A stretch of 64,000 nucleotides of DNA, taken from NCBI RefSeq assembly GCF_023856365.1, contig NC_064551.1, positions 2,808,501-2,872,500 on the forward strand, in the 5' to 3' direction. The stretch is from Brienomyrus brachyistius (taxonomy: Eukaryota > Chordata > Actinopteri > Osteoglossiformes > Mormyridae). The notes under the pieces were generated by a model. It did not search any database. It was not told the DNA's origin and worked only from the letters and a program-made list of their open reading frames with translations. Of the stretch, positions 43,016 through 54,175 are shown in pieces. Made by a program: the position numbers and the translations under genes. Position 1 is the first letter of the stretch; the number at the start of each line of letters is the position of its first letter.

Positions 43016-44756
43016 CTGTGGCTAAAAAAAACAGAATATGATTGGGGAAATATTTAGCATTCCTGACAATGTATCTGGGAGTTTTGATGGGCGATTCTTC
43101 TCCACGTGCCTGACTTTGGTAAAGAGGACACAGTAAAGGAGAGAAAAAGACCCTTTTCCCGTGTTAGGTTCAGGGATTTCTGTGATCTTTGCTTGAATTC
43201 ATGCCATGTGGCTCCATCCCCCTCCCTTAGGCGCTGGGTGTTGCCCCTGTCACAGTTCACGGCCACTGCATGCAGGAAACCCCACAAACGTCTGACGTCT
43301 TCTAATGGCGCAGCACAGGAAATATCAGCATTTTGTTTCTCCGCTCTAATGTACAGAAAAGTCCCCACGGTCTCCAGCTCCCCAGCCACAGACCAGATCC
43401 TAGTTAACACCCCCTGTCCCACTAGTGTGCAATGGGACCTCCCTGCCCCTGCACAACCACTTGGGGAGACCCCAGATTCCTCAGTCGCCACAGAATAAAT
43501 CGTTACATCGTTGCCATGCCCGTTGTCACAAGGAGTTATAGCCTCGCGTGATTTCCTGCAAATGAGGTCGGATCTGAAATTAACATGCAATATTTACTCC
43601 TGTGCAATCAGCCGCCGTTGATGTGGTCCTTAGGAAGCTGAATAGGCTATCAGCAGTCATATACACTGCAGACTCTTAGTGCCATGCAGCACTCATATAG
43701 CCATTTTCTATTCCACTGGCCGCCTGCACACCAGGTACTCAAAAGTAGTTATCACATTACAGGATATTACAAAAATAAGGAAATTTCGAAAATATCTCCA
43801 AAAAGATTGTTTTCATTTATATTTTATTAATCCATCTTGGTTTGCACAGCTGCGAGAGGAGAGACCCTGCATCGCATAAGAATAATTTATGATATTCAGC
43901 CAAAGCTCTGTAATACAGTGTGTAAAAAGCCGATTAAAAGAGTACTTCCTCTTTGCTTTGAATGTGTAGAGATCGACAAAGCATGGAGGATAGCCCGTTT
44001 GCACTTTGCGGCTACGAGGTTAATGTTCAGTGGGCTTCGGTGTATTACTGTAGTGGGGGGTAAGTGAAACAAACAGGGTAAACTCTAGGCTTGTTTTGAA
44101 CCGATGTGAATGGCCAGAGTTTGGTGTGCACAGTTAACCTCAGTCAACCCCGCCGCTGTCCAATTCCCTTCAGACGTCTCCCAGAGGAAAATTACAATTG
44201 GAATAGAATCTTGTGCTGGCGATGACAGCAAATTGGTGCGGCTCATACATTATCCTTCCTGAAGGTACTGTAGCATCCAGCAGCCTAGTCACATTCAGAA
44301 GTGCTACAGCAATTATGTCAACATAAATCCAGCCCTTTCAGACTCGGGGAGAGAGAAATAAAGAAAACTCTGGGAGATTTATTGCACCATAATATGGATT
44401 CTCCGTTTTTTTTTTCCCACTTGTCCCCAGGGAGCACGTAAAGCCGCAGTGCTACAAAGTTGCTAGCGAGACTGGCTTGACGTCCTGCACGCCGCTGAGA
44501 CTGATAGCCGCAGCATAAAACACCGGGTCGCAGGAGAAAATGCGCTCAGGATAGAAAACCCATACGCCTTTTAATAAATCGCAGCTCCGAGTTTAGACAT
44601 CCTAACAATCAATTCTGCTGTGTTTCCTGCCAAGACAAGAACATAAACAAATAAATTATCGTAAAACTGTTAGGGGCCTGATTTGATATTTATGATAAAA
44701 TGATGTGCAATTTTAAACTAATTGCAAACTGTAGGTAATGCTTTACTCTTTATATT
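43016..44756. other. Non-coding sequence with the longest non-repeat frame
   Basis: A 178-codon minus frame (43054-43590) is the longest open frame outside tandem repeats. The opposite strand is also open for 130 codons (43106-43498), as expected of stop-poor DNA. I see no domain, signal peptide or transposase/RT motif in it, and no clear promoter. It is kept as a weak candidate for an orphan or decayed exon, not as a gene. Confidence 0.3.
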
Positions 44757-44802
<46 letters not shown>

Positions 44803-44804
44803 GA
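44757..44804 (+). repeat. (GATA)n microsatellite
   Basis: About 12 TAGA/GATA words with one AATA interruption near 44791. Each word contains a GATA core, which could in principle titrate GATA factors. Most likely a neutral microsatellite. Confidence 0.95.
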
Positions 44805-46204
44805 CTGTTAATATTACCTCTGTGCTGTTATTTAATACGTTATCACTGCATGTATTAATATGGAACTGGAAGGTACTATTCAAGACAGAGCTTTGCCTAT
44901 GTTACATGAACTAAAACGAGCAGAGCAGTTACCCGTGTGAGCTGTTAATGGTGCTGTGCTCTGTAATTAGCTTAAACGCAGTGTGCTCCATGCCCCTCCC
45001 AGCCTGTGTCTGCGCATGCAGGCTTCCTAATCGCAATGCATTATATAAGTGCCTAATGGGTGGGGGGAACCTCTGCTTAAGGCTTCACGCTCGGCCGGAT
45101 TTCCCAGAATTCATGCAGTATTTCCACTGTAGTCTATCCTTAACACGAATTCTATAAACCTGTCCATGTTTAAACAACCCAATTACCGCCGACATAATTG
45201 AACCGAGGTTCAATACTTATGTTAATAGTTATGGGGTCCAATAGTTATGTTAAATTAAATTTAAAATAAGTTACATATCTTTGAGCTGTTGATTTTTGTT
45301 CGTACTTCGATGTACTTTTTTTCCATTTAATGTGATGCAACGTTACACAACGTCACACATATTTCTGGGTGTGTGTTACACACAGGCAGATTTATGCTGG
45401 TTTAGGCAGAAGCCGCTGAAGGACGGATTGGTGTCCAGGTGTTAAAATGGACAGTGACTGAATGAGTAAGAGCAAAATACAGATAAATGTGGAAAGAAAA
45501 CCAAGTTCCAGCTCTTGCCCAATCATGGCGACATCGCTTGGCTAACAGGACAGGCAGGGCTGCCATTATAGTATGTAAATGATAGACCCCCAGACATACT
45601 GTGACTTATACTGCACAGACCCCATCATTACCCCGCCCCCAATCTTTAGAGCTAATCGGAACGCATGAGAAGACCTCGGGAGATGACACTGAACAAGGTG
45701 GATTAGCAGATTAGCAGGAATATAAAAGCAGCATAGCAGCTGGATATAATAGCGTGTTTTCCTCACAAGACGAAGACATTCACTCAAACATCTGGATAGA
45801 TACCTTTCCATCAGAATGAAGTGGAGAAACAGTGGTGGAGTGTGTGGCTGATATTAGTAGGCAGTTATATTTGACAATTTCCTAGAAACCTTTGAGTAGA
45901 CACAGTGGTGCAAGAATGCCCTGTTAGAGCTTGATGTATGGACAGGTCTATTGTTGACCTTGAGTGGAAGGCCTTCCAGAGGTTATATAACGACACGGGA
46001 CACATGTTCCCGGTCCTTCAGAATGTATTTGAAGGTTGGTCTGACGTGGGGTGACACATGACTGTTGCGAACGCTGCATAAAGCAGCGGGAGGAAGGTTT
46101 CCCAGGATGGCAGCGCCTGAACCTGCAGGCCGCTTCCTGTCACCAAGTGGTTGGGAGGACAGGAAGCGGCCGGCTGGCTTCCTGACTAACATGAGACGCA
46201 GCCC
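44805..46204. other. Unique non-coding sequence
   Basis: No gene or repeat family is recognised. Near 45190-45250 the phrase CAATACTTATGTTAATAGTT is partly repeated as CAATAGTTATGTTAAATT 34 bp later. Near 46130-46170 the CAGGAAGCGGCCGGC / GGCCGCTTCCTG words form an inverted pair (about 46124-46171). Confidence 0.45.
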
Positions 46205-46530
46205 ATTTGGAAGGAAACTCCATATGCATCATTTTCTCCTTTGACTCGATTCCAGTCCCTTTCCCACTTTATCCGCGAACAGAAGCGCCGACACGCATCT
46301 CACTCTGAAAGCTGCCTTGAAGCCTCGTCCCTGCAAAAATGGGCAAATGGCATCAAAAGGGCAATTTTGATATTTTGATGACCTATGTCTAATTAATGTG
46401 TCTCTGCATATTTTCTTTTCCTGAACGCCTGAATGCAGCTTGCCTGCTTCCTTTTTAAATGCTAAATGCCTAATTATGTTCTCCAGCATTCTGTCAGGTA
46501 CTTAATTGCTTCAGCCATGTGCAATTTATC
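46205..46530. promoter_or_regulatory. CNE-like block, strong texture
   Basis: AAGGGCAATTTTGATATTTT, GATGACCTATGTCTAATTAA, TGTGTCTCTGCATATTTTC and ATGCTAAATGCCTAATTATG follow one another in repeat-free sequence with few CpG. Multiple TAATTA homeodomain cores and a CTCCATATGCATCATTTTC octamer-like stretch (about 46217) fit a developmental enhancer. The 86-codon minus frame has no domain. This is one of the better candidates for cross-species alignment. Confidence 0.35.
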
Positions 46531-49388
46531 GCTGGAAGGGTAGATGGTCCGGAGGAGTATAAATAATTGAATACCTGTAAATTAAGAGAAGACACACTAC
46601 ACTGAGGGGAACAAAACAGTTTGCCTCTCGCATGCCTCGATGTTTACAATGGCCACCATAAAGATAACGATCTGTGAGAAACGGGCGAAATTTATACCTT
46701 TGATGGCAAGCAGGTATCGTCCCCTTCACTCGTGTAACCAAAGCCGCGGCGTAACGGGGTTTGATCAGGCTGACAAACACCAAGACACACATAGAGGGAG
46801 GCCCGGCCTTAAAAACCGCCAATGAGAGCAGGAGCCGAGCTGTGCAAATGCAAGTGGAGGGTTTTCCTTCATGAACAAAGGCTCTGTCTGCTGGCCTGTG
46901 GAGCACACGGTGGGCAGTAGGGCCTGGCCATCTCTGTGTTGTTGGATTTCAGGAAAAGGGGAGCTGGGAATTCTGTAGGATAACGACAGCAGACACTTGA
47001 CAACTTTCTCTAGAAATACTTTCAAAGTAGTTGCAAAAAATTTAAGCCATATTTGAACGTTAATATTTCACAGTCTGAATATGTGTTTCGTTCACAATAT
47101 GGTAGTAGACTAGTAGACTGCCAATACTAGTATGACTCCTATTGCTACTACAGTACTACTACTACAGTACTACTACTACTACTACTACTCAGAGATAGAT
47201 CAGAGGCTGGGCCACAGTGTCAAACTTCTTCTTAAGTGGTGAGCATTGAGGATATATGAAGTGTGATGAAATTAAGGAATCATACTTTCCCTACATATAT
47301 GCATATTTACTTATGAACGTATCCTGTCCACATATCCCGTGAACTTAAGTGAGTTTTGGAAATTTGCTATTTTTCCAGTGAAAATATAATATCGGTTGTT
47401 TTTCATATATTAATTCTATTTGGTTCATATCAAACTGGGCATTAAAGTACATATTTAAGCACATATTGAAATCAAAACAAGAATCTTACAATCTTATTTA
47501 TCTGTTTATCCCTGATGACTGGCCAATAACATCTTCTTTACCCTATTACGTTATGCAAATATAGCACAGGAAATTTTGCTTCATTTGCATCTAAAGAAGA
47601 TAACTAAAGTCTGATTTTAAGAAAGGCAATATCCACAGTTCTAGTAGAAGTACAATGAACCCACAGAAAATACACTGTTAATAAAGTTTTTAAACTGTAA
47701 TTTTCCCTTAGATATAATAAAGAACCAATGAGACGTTCTCTGCTGCTTGTTCAATAGGGAATTTGTTGCATAGTATTTATTGTGTATTTCAAAATACATT
47801 CAAATATATTCATCCCACGGCACAATTCTGCAGCTATGTTGAATCAGGAAGTCTGTCTAATTAATGCAGATTTCTTGTAACGAAAGCAGATTTGCCAGAA
47901 AGTTGAAAAAGTCAACTAATCTCTGAAACAATCAGCTTTGCTTAAGGGTGTGTGTGTAGGATGTAAGAAGCAAGCTGTGAAGTACATCTCTGGGCTTACA
48001 GAAATGTTTTTCACCATTCTGTGAATCTCTCTGAAATCTTCCCTCGTTAATGAGAACTGTCCACTAATAATGTAGCACATAAAACGCAGAAGGATGATCG
48101 TGAAACACAGACGGTCACATAAGCTGACACGCTCAGTACTGCTTTTCTGATAAGGGTGATTTGAGACTTGGCCAAGGAGGAACAGGGCAGGGTTTGCCCT
48201 GGATGCGAGGGCCGTCCATTTCGGGGCAGACAGAGATATACTCTTTGGTATAGTTACTGCCTGCACACTCTGGCCTGGCTTCACCTGAACCGCAAGTCTT
48301 TGTGCTGTGGCTGGGAAATTTGGCGGGTGGGGGGACAAACGTCCTCGAAAACACAGGGAAGTGACAGGGAGTCAGAGACGAGTCTGTCAAGATGGAAGCG
48401 ACAATGGCAGCATGCTGTCCCCCCCCCGCACAGGAAACAGGGACGTGTCATTCATGTCTGCAAACTTCAGCTTCTCATTTTCAGTTCAGTGGGCAGGCTG
48501 CTCCTCTCTAATTGAGTTCTCCTTTGCATGCTGGGTGCCGTCCTTTTTCTGTGCGTTCCTCCTCTCTCCTCCGGCCTCCCCCGAGAGCCAAGGACAGAAG
48601 GCGAGATAAAGACACCCCCAAAAACGCCGCAGCGGTCAGAGTCGCGTCTCACACGTAATTCTGCTTGGCTATTGGCTCGCAAACATCACATTCAAACCGG
48701 GGGTGTCGAGTGGGCTTTTTATCGCAGACTTAAGTTTTTATCTCTTGTTTTTCTTTACAGTTCCCTCAGTGGAAAGAAGCCCTAATGCCTGGATTATGCT
48801 GTTTAGATTTTAATTCCGCGTCTGAGGCAACAGGGTAGTTAAAAGATTAGGGTTGGAAAAATGGTTTTGCCAGTCGCCGTTCATGTCTTACCTGTACGAG
48901 AAGGTATACCTGAATGAGTGCAGACGCTTTCCGGGCCCCTGCGTCTGGTGCCTCTTTGCACTCGTCGCTGGTAACACAGTGAGCGAACTTTTGCTTACGG
49001 CATCTGCCAGCACTTCTAACAAGAAGCACCATCGGTCAAAAATGCAGTGCAGGGTCTGCCGAACGAGAAGCTGGTTCGGCTTGCAGTGTTCGAGATAAAC
49101 TGAACTGTTGTTAATTCTCTCATTTTTTTTTTTAACTAGTTACAAGTCGTCCAGAGAGCTTTTGTATTCCTGCAAACTTGATACTGACATACAAGCCAAG
49201 CTCGGCTCCTGACCTTCAAAGTGTTTCCTTGGTCTGTGTGCCTGAAATGTATAAGACGAGTGTTTTTTGTTTTATAGGCACATCTATATTGTTCCAGATT
49301 AAGTCATTTTCAATGGGCTGTTAATTAATGCAATTAATTGTGATCAACATGCACCCATCCATGTGCCAATTGCTTATTCAGTTCAGGG
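46531..49388. other. Non-coding sequence, largely AT-rich
   Basis: A 126-codon minus frame (46526-46906) and a 140-codon minus frame (47916-48338) have no domain. An (ACT)n array is listed separately at 47146. 47280-47900 is AT-rich without repeats. 48300-48660 is GC-richer with overlapping frames on both strands and no exon features. Confidence 0.45.
47146..47189 (+). repeat. (ACT)n microsatellite with ACAGT interruptions
   Basis: Two short (TACTAC)n runs separated by CAGTACTACTACTACAGTAC, ending in a purer array. It is preceded by a TAGTAGACTAGTAGACTG local duplication at 47103-47120. Confidence 0.88.
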
Positions 49389-49403
49389 CCAGGAGGGGGC
49401 GGG
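49389..49403 (+). promoter_or_regulatory. CTCF-like core motif, plus orientation
   Basis: CCAGGAGGGGGCGGG matches CCASYAGRKGGCRSY at 13 of 15 positions (G at the Y positions), and the preceding GGG fits part of the upstream YGR. The site is G-rich, so a zinc-finger/KLF protein could also bind. It points opposite to the sites at 6.7, 9.6 and 41.0 kb. Confidence 0.4.
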
Positions 49404-49434
49404 GGCCTTGGTATTTGTTCCAGGTGGCATAAGG

Positions 49435-49490
49435 CGTAAGAGGCACCCTGGACGGGATGCCCGTCTGCTGCAGGACACACAGAGAAATGC
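49435..49490 (-). mobile_element. LINE 3'-end fragment, very short
   Basis: AAGAGGCACCCTGGACGGGA and TGCCCGTCTGCTGCAGGACA are the CACCCTGGACGGGATGCCAG...CAGGACACAC segment of the fish family in minus orientation. Only about 55 bp remain. Confidence 0.45.
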
Positions 49491-49584
49491 TCGTGTGCGC
49501 ATTCTGGAAAATGCTGAACTGGAAAAGTGTTAGTGGTGAGTTTATTCATTGTTGACTTGCGTGTATGGTGGTTTGTAAGGGGGA

Positions 49585-49586
<2 letters not shown>

Positions 49587-49617
<31 letters not shown>
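49587..49617 (+). repeat. (ACAG)n microsatellite
   Basis: About seven and a half pure GACA words. No associated element is recognised. Confidence 0.95.
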
Positions 49618-51336
49618 AGGTTGTGCCTCAAATCAGACAGGCAGGCAAAAGCAGTTTGAGCAGCTTAGCTCAAAATATTGAGCTTACTGTTGTTCCAACC
49701 ATATATGGAATATCTCTTTTTACAGGTTTGCTTTACACTTATAGAAATATTCCAGTTGTTAAGTAACATGTAACTTCTGGCTGTGTGGAGGCAGGGAGGG
49801 GCTGGGCGTGGACCCCTCAACCTCAATCGCATCACTTCTGGTGAAACTATCACAATCAATCTTAAATGGCAGATCTACCGTGGTTTCGCTTCCTGATTGC
49901 AGCAGGTGAGGAGCACAGAAAAGGCCCGTCAGTCAATCTCAGGGAAACCACAGTGTTGCTTTTAAAGATGTAACTTAATACAAGGAGGGAAAAACAAAGA
50001 CATTGACGCACAGACAAACACACTTGGTCACAGAGCCGCAAAGGTATATTAAATTACCATTGTCTGACTTTATATTGTATTTCTAAGCGATTCCATTATT
50101 CCTCAGCCTCTGAACAATTACGTATCCATTGAATGCATTCAGAGACTTTAATGAAGTGTAACAGGAGATCAGAAACCCCACCTTCCCTGGTCTCTTCAGA
50201 CCCCGGAATAGCTCCGTGTGACAGCGTGTGCAGAAATCGAGAGCCGTCCCGGAATGTGAAATCTTGTCGTCTGTAACTTCGCCCGTCCTGCCTGCAATTC
50301 AGCTGCCAGCCGCGATTGAAAAGCCGGACTTTTTTCTCTGGCCGAGTTCACTGTGGATGTCGGTGCTTTTCTTTGGTTTATGCTCGTGATTCATTTAGCC
50401 CGGTACCGCCCTGTACGTTTAATCCCCTTAATCTACTCTGTAAGCGGGATTCTGCATGCTTCTAACTGTCCCCGGCCTAACAAATGAAACAGGAGAGACC
50501 AGACACTTCAGTATCACGCTGCTAATCGGGCGCGAGCGGGGAAAACAGGCCCTGTGACCGAGAACAAGGGCTGCAGTTTTATGATGTGGCTTCAAGGAGA
50601 ACTGCCAACTATGGCCTATTATTATACAAGGCCTGGATTCATAACTCAGTCACAAGGCTATAGGTTTAAATCCCTGAGAGGACATGACTGCTGTGATCAG
50701 AATGACAAAATGAGCCAGTGGAGGGCAATTCGGAGGCAAATAATATTTTTTTATCGGATGAATCATGTTGTGGATAAATGCCCGTTTATCAATTTTAAAT
50801 ATAATGTGATGCAAAAGTGGGGTGAGGATTCCCAAGCAAGCAGCCAACGTCAAGGATGCGACCCTGATTGGATAAACAGTTATTAAAAATGGATGGAAGA
50901 GTGCAATATGTAAGAGAGAGAGAGAGAAACGTCTCGGCAATAGGCAGCGTGTTCATTCCCGGAAAAGGAGACGTGATCAGGAGGCTCCCTGCCTGCTTAC
51001 TGACTTCCTGATGTATATAACAGACGGACACCGTCATCGGGAAAATCACGCTGGCGTTCCGCAGCTCCCCTGCATCTGTGCCATGCCAGCTTAGCGCTTT
51101 CATCCTCCAGGCTGGCGAGTTATTTCCGTTTTTTTATTTGTGGCGATTCTGGAACCTGACTTTGCCGTTTGAAACGTAAGCGATTCCGCAGCGTTTGCTC
51201 CAGCTGACGCCATTTGCTCGTTGCGCAGGACAGTGACGCTGAGCACGACGTCGGCAGCAGCTCGGGGTGTCTGATCACTGCTGTACCGGGAAGCCGATTT
51301 GATTTGAAGGACGCCACGTCTGGGTGACACGTGGGC
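49618..51336. other. Unique non-coding sequence
   Basis: The frames are 110 codons or fewer on each strand and have no domain. A short (GA)n run lies at 50913-50928. 50060-50420 is repeat-free but without dense homeodomain cores. Nothing is called. Confidence 0.5.
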
Positions 51337-51353
51337 GGGGGGGGGGGGGGGGG
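51337..51353 (+). repeat. Poly-G tract (17 G)
   Basis: A homopolymer run whose length is uncertain for technical reasons. On the opposite strand it gives the poly-Pro stretch in two chance frames. Confidence 0.9.
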
Positions 51354-51580
51354 TGTCCATTCTCTGCAATGGAGGGCAGGGTGACAAACAGCTGATGGTG
51401 CTTGTGGGGTAGAAGAGCAGGCAGCTGGGTTTCCACTCAGACACTTTCTGGAACCTTCCTTGACTCTCGGCCGGAACGTGAATGGCGCCGAAGGAATGTG
51501 CTCCAGATTGTTCGTAGCCGAGTGACCAGGCTGCAGATTTAGGTGTGGAGACTTCTGGGGGGTGGAGCTACCAGGAGACC

Positions 51581-51647
51581 TGAGAACCACTGAGAACCAC
51601 TGAGAACCACTGAGAACCACTGAGAACCACTGAGAACCACTGAGAAC
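51581..51647 (+). repeat. 10-bp minisatellite, 6 perfect units
   Basis: TGAGAACCAC is repeated exactly six times from 51581 to 51640 and followed by a diverged unit (TGAGAACTCT). Ten bp is close to one helical turn, so any bound protein would see all units on one face. The minus strand reads SGSQWFSVVL repeats in chance frames of 95 and 183 codons. Confidence 0.95.
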
Positions 51648-51718
51648 TCTGCATACATCTCCCAGCAACACCCCTGCTGCCGTGGTGGCAAGAGCTGAAT
51701 AACATCAGCATCATCTGC

Positions 51719-51790
51719 CGCACACACAAACACACACACACATACACACACACACACACACGCACACACACACGCACACGCACACGCAAG
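51719..51790 (+). repeat. (CA)n microsatellite with CG and CAT steps
   Basis: A CA tract with AAA, CAT and CGCA interruptions, directly left of copy D of the dispersed repeat, paralleling the layout at 30026-30352. Confidence 0.93.
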
Positions 51791-52060
51791 CACATGTCCG
51801 GTATATCTGTCCTTAGGAGGACTCACTTCTATGTGAATGCTAAACGCTAACTATGACAACCCCCCCCCAGCCCTAACCATAACCAAACTGTAAGTAACCA
51901 AACAAAATATGTGTAAAATAAGTGTTTTGGCATTTTTAGGTTTTTGTTTGCAGTCACAGATTTTTATAAAACCGTTTATAAAAATTTATAAAAAAATTTC
52001 CCCTTACGGGGCCACAACATCAAAATAACCGGTTTTATTACATTGTGGGAAAATTGAGCA
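51791..52060 (+). repeat. (CA)n-associated dispersed repeat, copy D
   Basis: The ordered motifs are GGAGGACTCACTTCTATGTG, CTAAACGCTAACTATGACAA, CAGCCCTAACCATAACC, TAAGTAACCAAACAAAATAT, TTTTGGCATTTTTAGG and TTTGCAGTCACAGATTTTTA. Then comes a locally duplicated TTTATAAAAA stretch and GGGGCCACAACATC. It is homologous to copies at 16236, 17051 and 30102. No coding capacity. Confidence 0.65.
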
Positions 52061-52135
52061 AAATGCCAGTCAAGAAACCTACAGACCTTTCAGAAGTTAT
52101 AACATTAAACGACAGCCGTCCTACATGGATGACAC

Positions 52136-52154
52136 GGGGGGGGGGGGGGGGGGG
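52136..52154 (+). repeat. Poly-G tract (19 G)
   Basis: The longest G homopolymer in the window. Count uncertain for technical reasons. Confidence 0.9.
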
Positions 52155-52187
52155 TGCCCATTTTGCAGTAGGGGGGCATGTAACAGA

Positions 52188-52206
52188 CATATATATATAT
52201 ATATAT
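52188..52206 (+). repeat. (AT)n microsatellite
   Basis: A pure AT run of about 19 bp next to the inverted SINE, possibly grown from its A/T-rich 3' tail. Confidence 0.9.
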
Positions 52207-52234
52207 GTATAATTTATTTTGCAGATGCTTTCAT

Positions 52235-52413
52235 TTTTAAGTGATACGCTGTTTTTTTGAGAGAAATCATTGTCAGACAGTCCCTGGACTGACTGGCAGT
52301 TAGGGGCCTCGTTCAGGGTCTCACTGGTGACATCACTCTGCCAACCTTGGGATTTAAACCAGTGACCTTTTGGTCTTGGGCACAGAGCCCTGACCCCCTG
52401 AGCCGCACACTGC
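52235..52413 (-). mobile_element. tRNA-derived SINE, minus orientation
   Basis: On the minus strand, box A-like TGCGGCTCAGG (52398-52408) and box B-like GGTTTAAATCC (52350-52360) precede the body GCAGAGTGATGTCACCAGTG, CCCTGAACGAGGCCCCTAAC, AGTCCAGGGACTGTCTGAC and GATTTCTCTCAAAAAAA. This matches 31820-32015 closely throughout, so both belong to one SINE family. Non-coding and dependent on a LINE for movement. Confidence 0.75.
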
Positions 52414-53505
52414 CCCCCCCCCGGGCCCTAGTCTTAAGAATGGAAAATTGTGCCGCATAGAAAAGATTCCTGAACAAAGCAGCTATTCATTTCACTCTCT
52501 TCTCATGCGCTGCTTCGGTGTGGCCCTGTGACTGACCAAGGGGGCGCAGTACTGAGGCCTGTGAAAAGGCGGCGGTCCTCCTCAGGATGTGGCTGTACGT
52601 GCCATGTGAGGTAAGCGCCCAGAGCTTATATAACATGCGCCGGCCCGCCACCTCTGCAGTAATAAATTTGACGAATGCGGCACGGCTGTCGCCGGCTTGA
52701 CGAGTAGCGCCTTAGCATGATGTAAGGAAGCCCCTGGTAACTTCTCTCCAAACCGCAGACACTCCAGTCTCATTTCACAGTGCGGATTCCAAACTTCTCT
52801 CTCTGTCAATGAGCGGATGAGGCTCCTGCCACAGTGGAAATAATGTATTCAGTATTTTCCACTGATGAACAATTACTTTGATACATAATTAACCTGGCCT
52901 TCTGCTAAATGTTTAACAAGGCTTCGGTGGGGCAGAAATCGGGGACTCGGCCTCTCGTGAAAATCCCCCTTTCTGAACTGGTGAGGCCCTTTTGTGCGAC
53001 AGTTTTAACTTACACATTACAGCTTGTCGCTTGAGATTCCAACCCAAATCTCCTAGTCTGGATTTCAGCTTTAAAAGGTCCTGTTAATATTACCTAAGTG
53101 TCTGAAAATGCATCCGAACCAGCAAAATTATTGCATATTTTAATGGATACTATTTGCGTTAACAATCTCGTGAAAGACTTACTCCTACGAACTATTCAAC
53201 ACCCGATTTAAAACATGGTTGAAACACTCTCATGTAAATATGAAATTTTATTGACATTCCTTCTCTTATGTTTTCAGCAGCAGGTCTTCTTATTCTGGGC
53301 CAAACGTGCGAGTCGTGCGAGATCTGTTGCATCCGTGCAGCGTTTATCTGATTTACATTCACTGAACCATCCGTCACCACCCGGTCGGGAGCCCGCTGTG
53401 TTTTGAAGGTTTTGGAAAGAGATGCGCCGTGACCTCGCCCCTGGGGACTTCTACCCGCTGAGCCCCCAGCGGCAGCCAGGCCTCCATGCCTCCCCCCGGG
53501 GCGCA
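52414..53505. other. Unique non-coding sequence
   Basis: No gene or repeat is recognised. A 75-codon minus frame at 52582-52809 has no domain. 53040-53270 is AT-rich and repeat-free, with few distinctive motifs. Confidence 0.5.
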
Positions 53506-53545
53506 CACACACACACATACACACACACCGGCACGTACACACACT
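53506..53545 (+). repeat. Interrupted (CA)n microsatellite
   Basis: CA words broken by CATA and CGGCACGT. A 167-codon minus frame (53192-53695) crosses it, reading Cys/Val words there and poly-Gly from the C run at about 53660-53674. I do not regard it as a gene. Confidence 0.85.
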
Positions 53546-53879
53546 CAGCTGGAGGCCCGGCCAGGATTCAGTGGTGCATCGATCCGGGTCAAAGTGTGAC
53601 TGCCTCTGTTTGAGGGCGAGGACGGGAATAATTGCAACGACCAAACGGCCCCTCCTTGATCCCCCCCCCCCCCCAGCCACCCACACACAACCCAATCTGT
53701 TACCCCCTCTGATGCCTTACTGCTGAAAACAAAGCATGCAAAACAGCAGTTTCTTTGGAGTTCAGAACCAGCGGGCAGAGGAGTGTTGGGAAGTGAGGAG
53801 AGTGATAAAGCAGGAGACACTCGTGCTTTTACGGTGACAACAAGAGCTGCGGCGTTCCAGGTGCCAAACGGTGTTGCTG

Positions 53880-54175
53880 CCACCGTCTGTTCCCCGGATC
53901 AGGCTCCCGTGATGTGGGCTGGCAGCTGTGCGTCTCCGGAGCCCGCCGGCCCGGTGCGAGCGCGTCCCGAAAAAGCTCGAGAGCGGGAGAGGAAACGGTG
54001 CAGTGTACGTGCTTCCGGCCTTTGCGAGGCTCCCGCTGAAGCTTTTCTTACTCGACTTAGCGGCTTGCGGGGTTTATTCGGGCCAGCTATTGTCTGGCAG
54101 CCGAAACGCCGTCTGTGATTATCGGATAAAAGCCGTCGAGCTCGGCGGTGAAGTCGGGGCCACTTTGAAATCGGT
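53880..54175. promoter_or_regulatory. CpG-dense patch (candidate CpG island)
   Basis: CpG is dense (CCGGAGCCCGCCGGCCCGGT, GCGAGCGCGTCCCG, GTCGAGCTCGGCGG) and falls off sharply at about 54180 into AT-rich DNA. GGCCAGCTATTGTCTGG near 54081 contains a SOX-like ATTGT. Overlapping frames of 111 and 84 codons (plus) have no domain. It may be an orphan CpG island or GC-rich enhancer. Confidence 0.4.

Noticed and set aside
53192..53695. 167-codon minus-strand frame with poly-Gly and Cys/Val stretches
   Set aside because: Crosses a C run and a CA microsatellite that keep it open; no domain.
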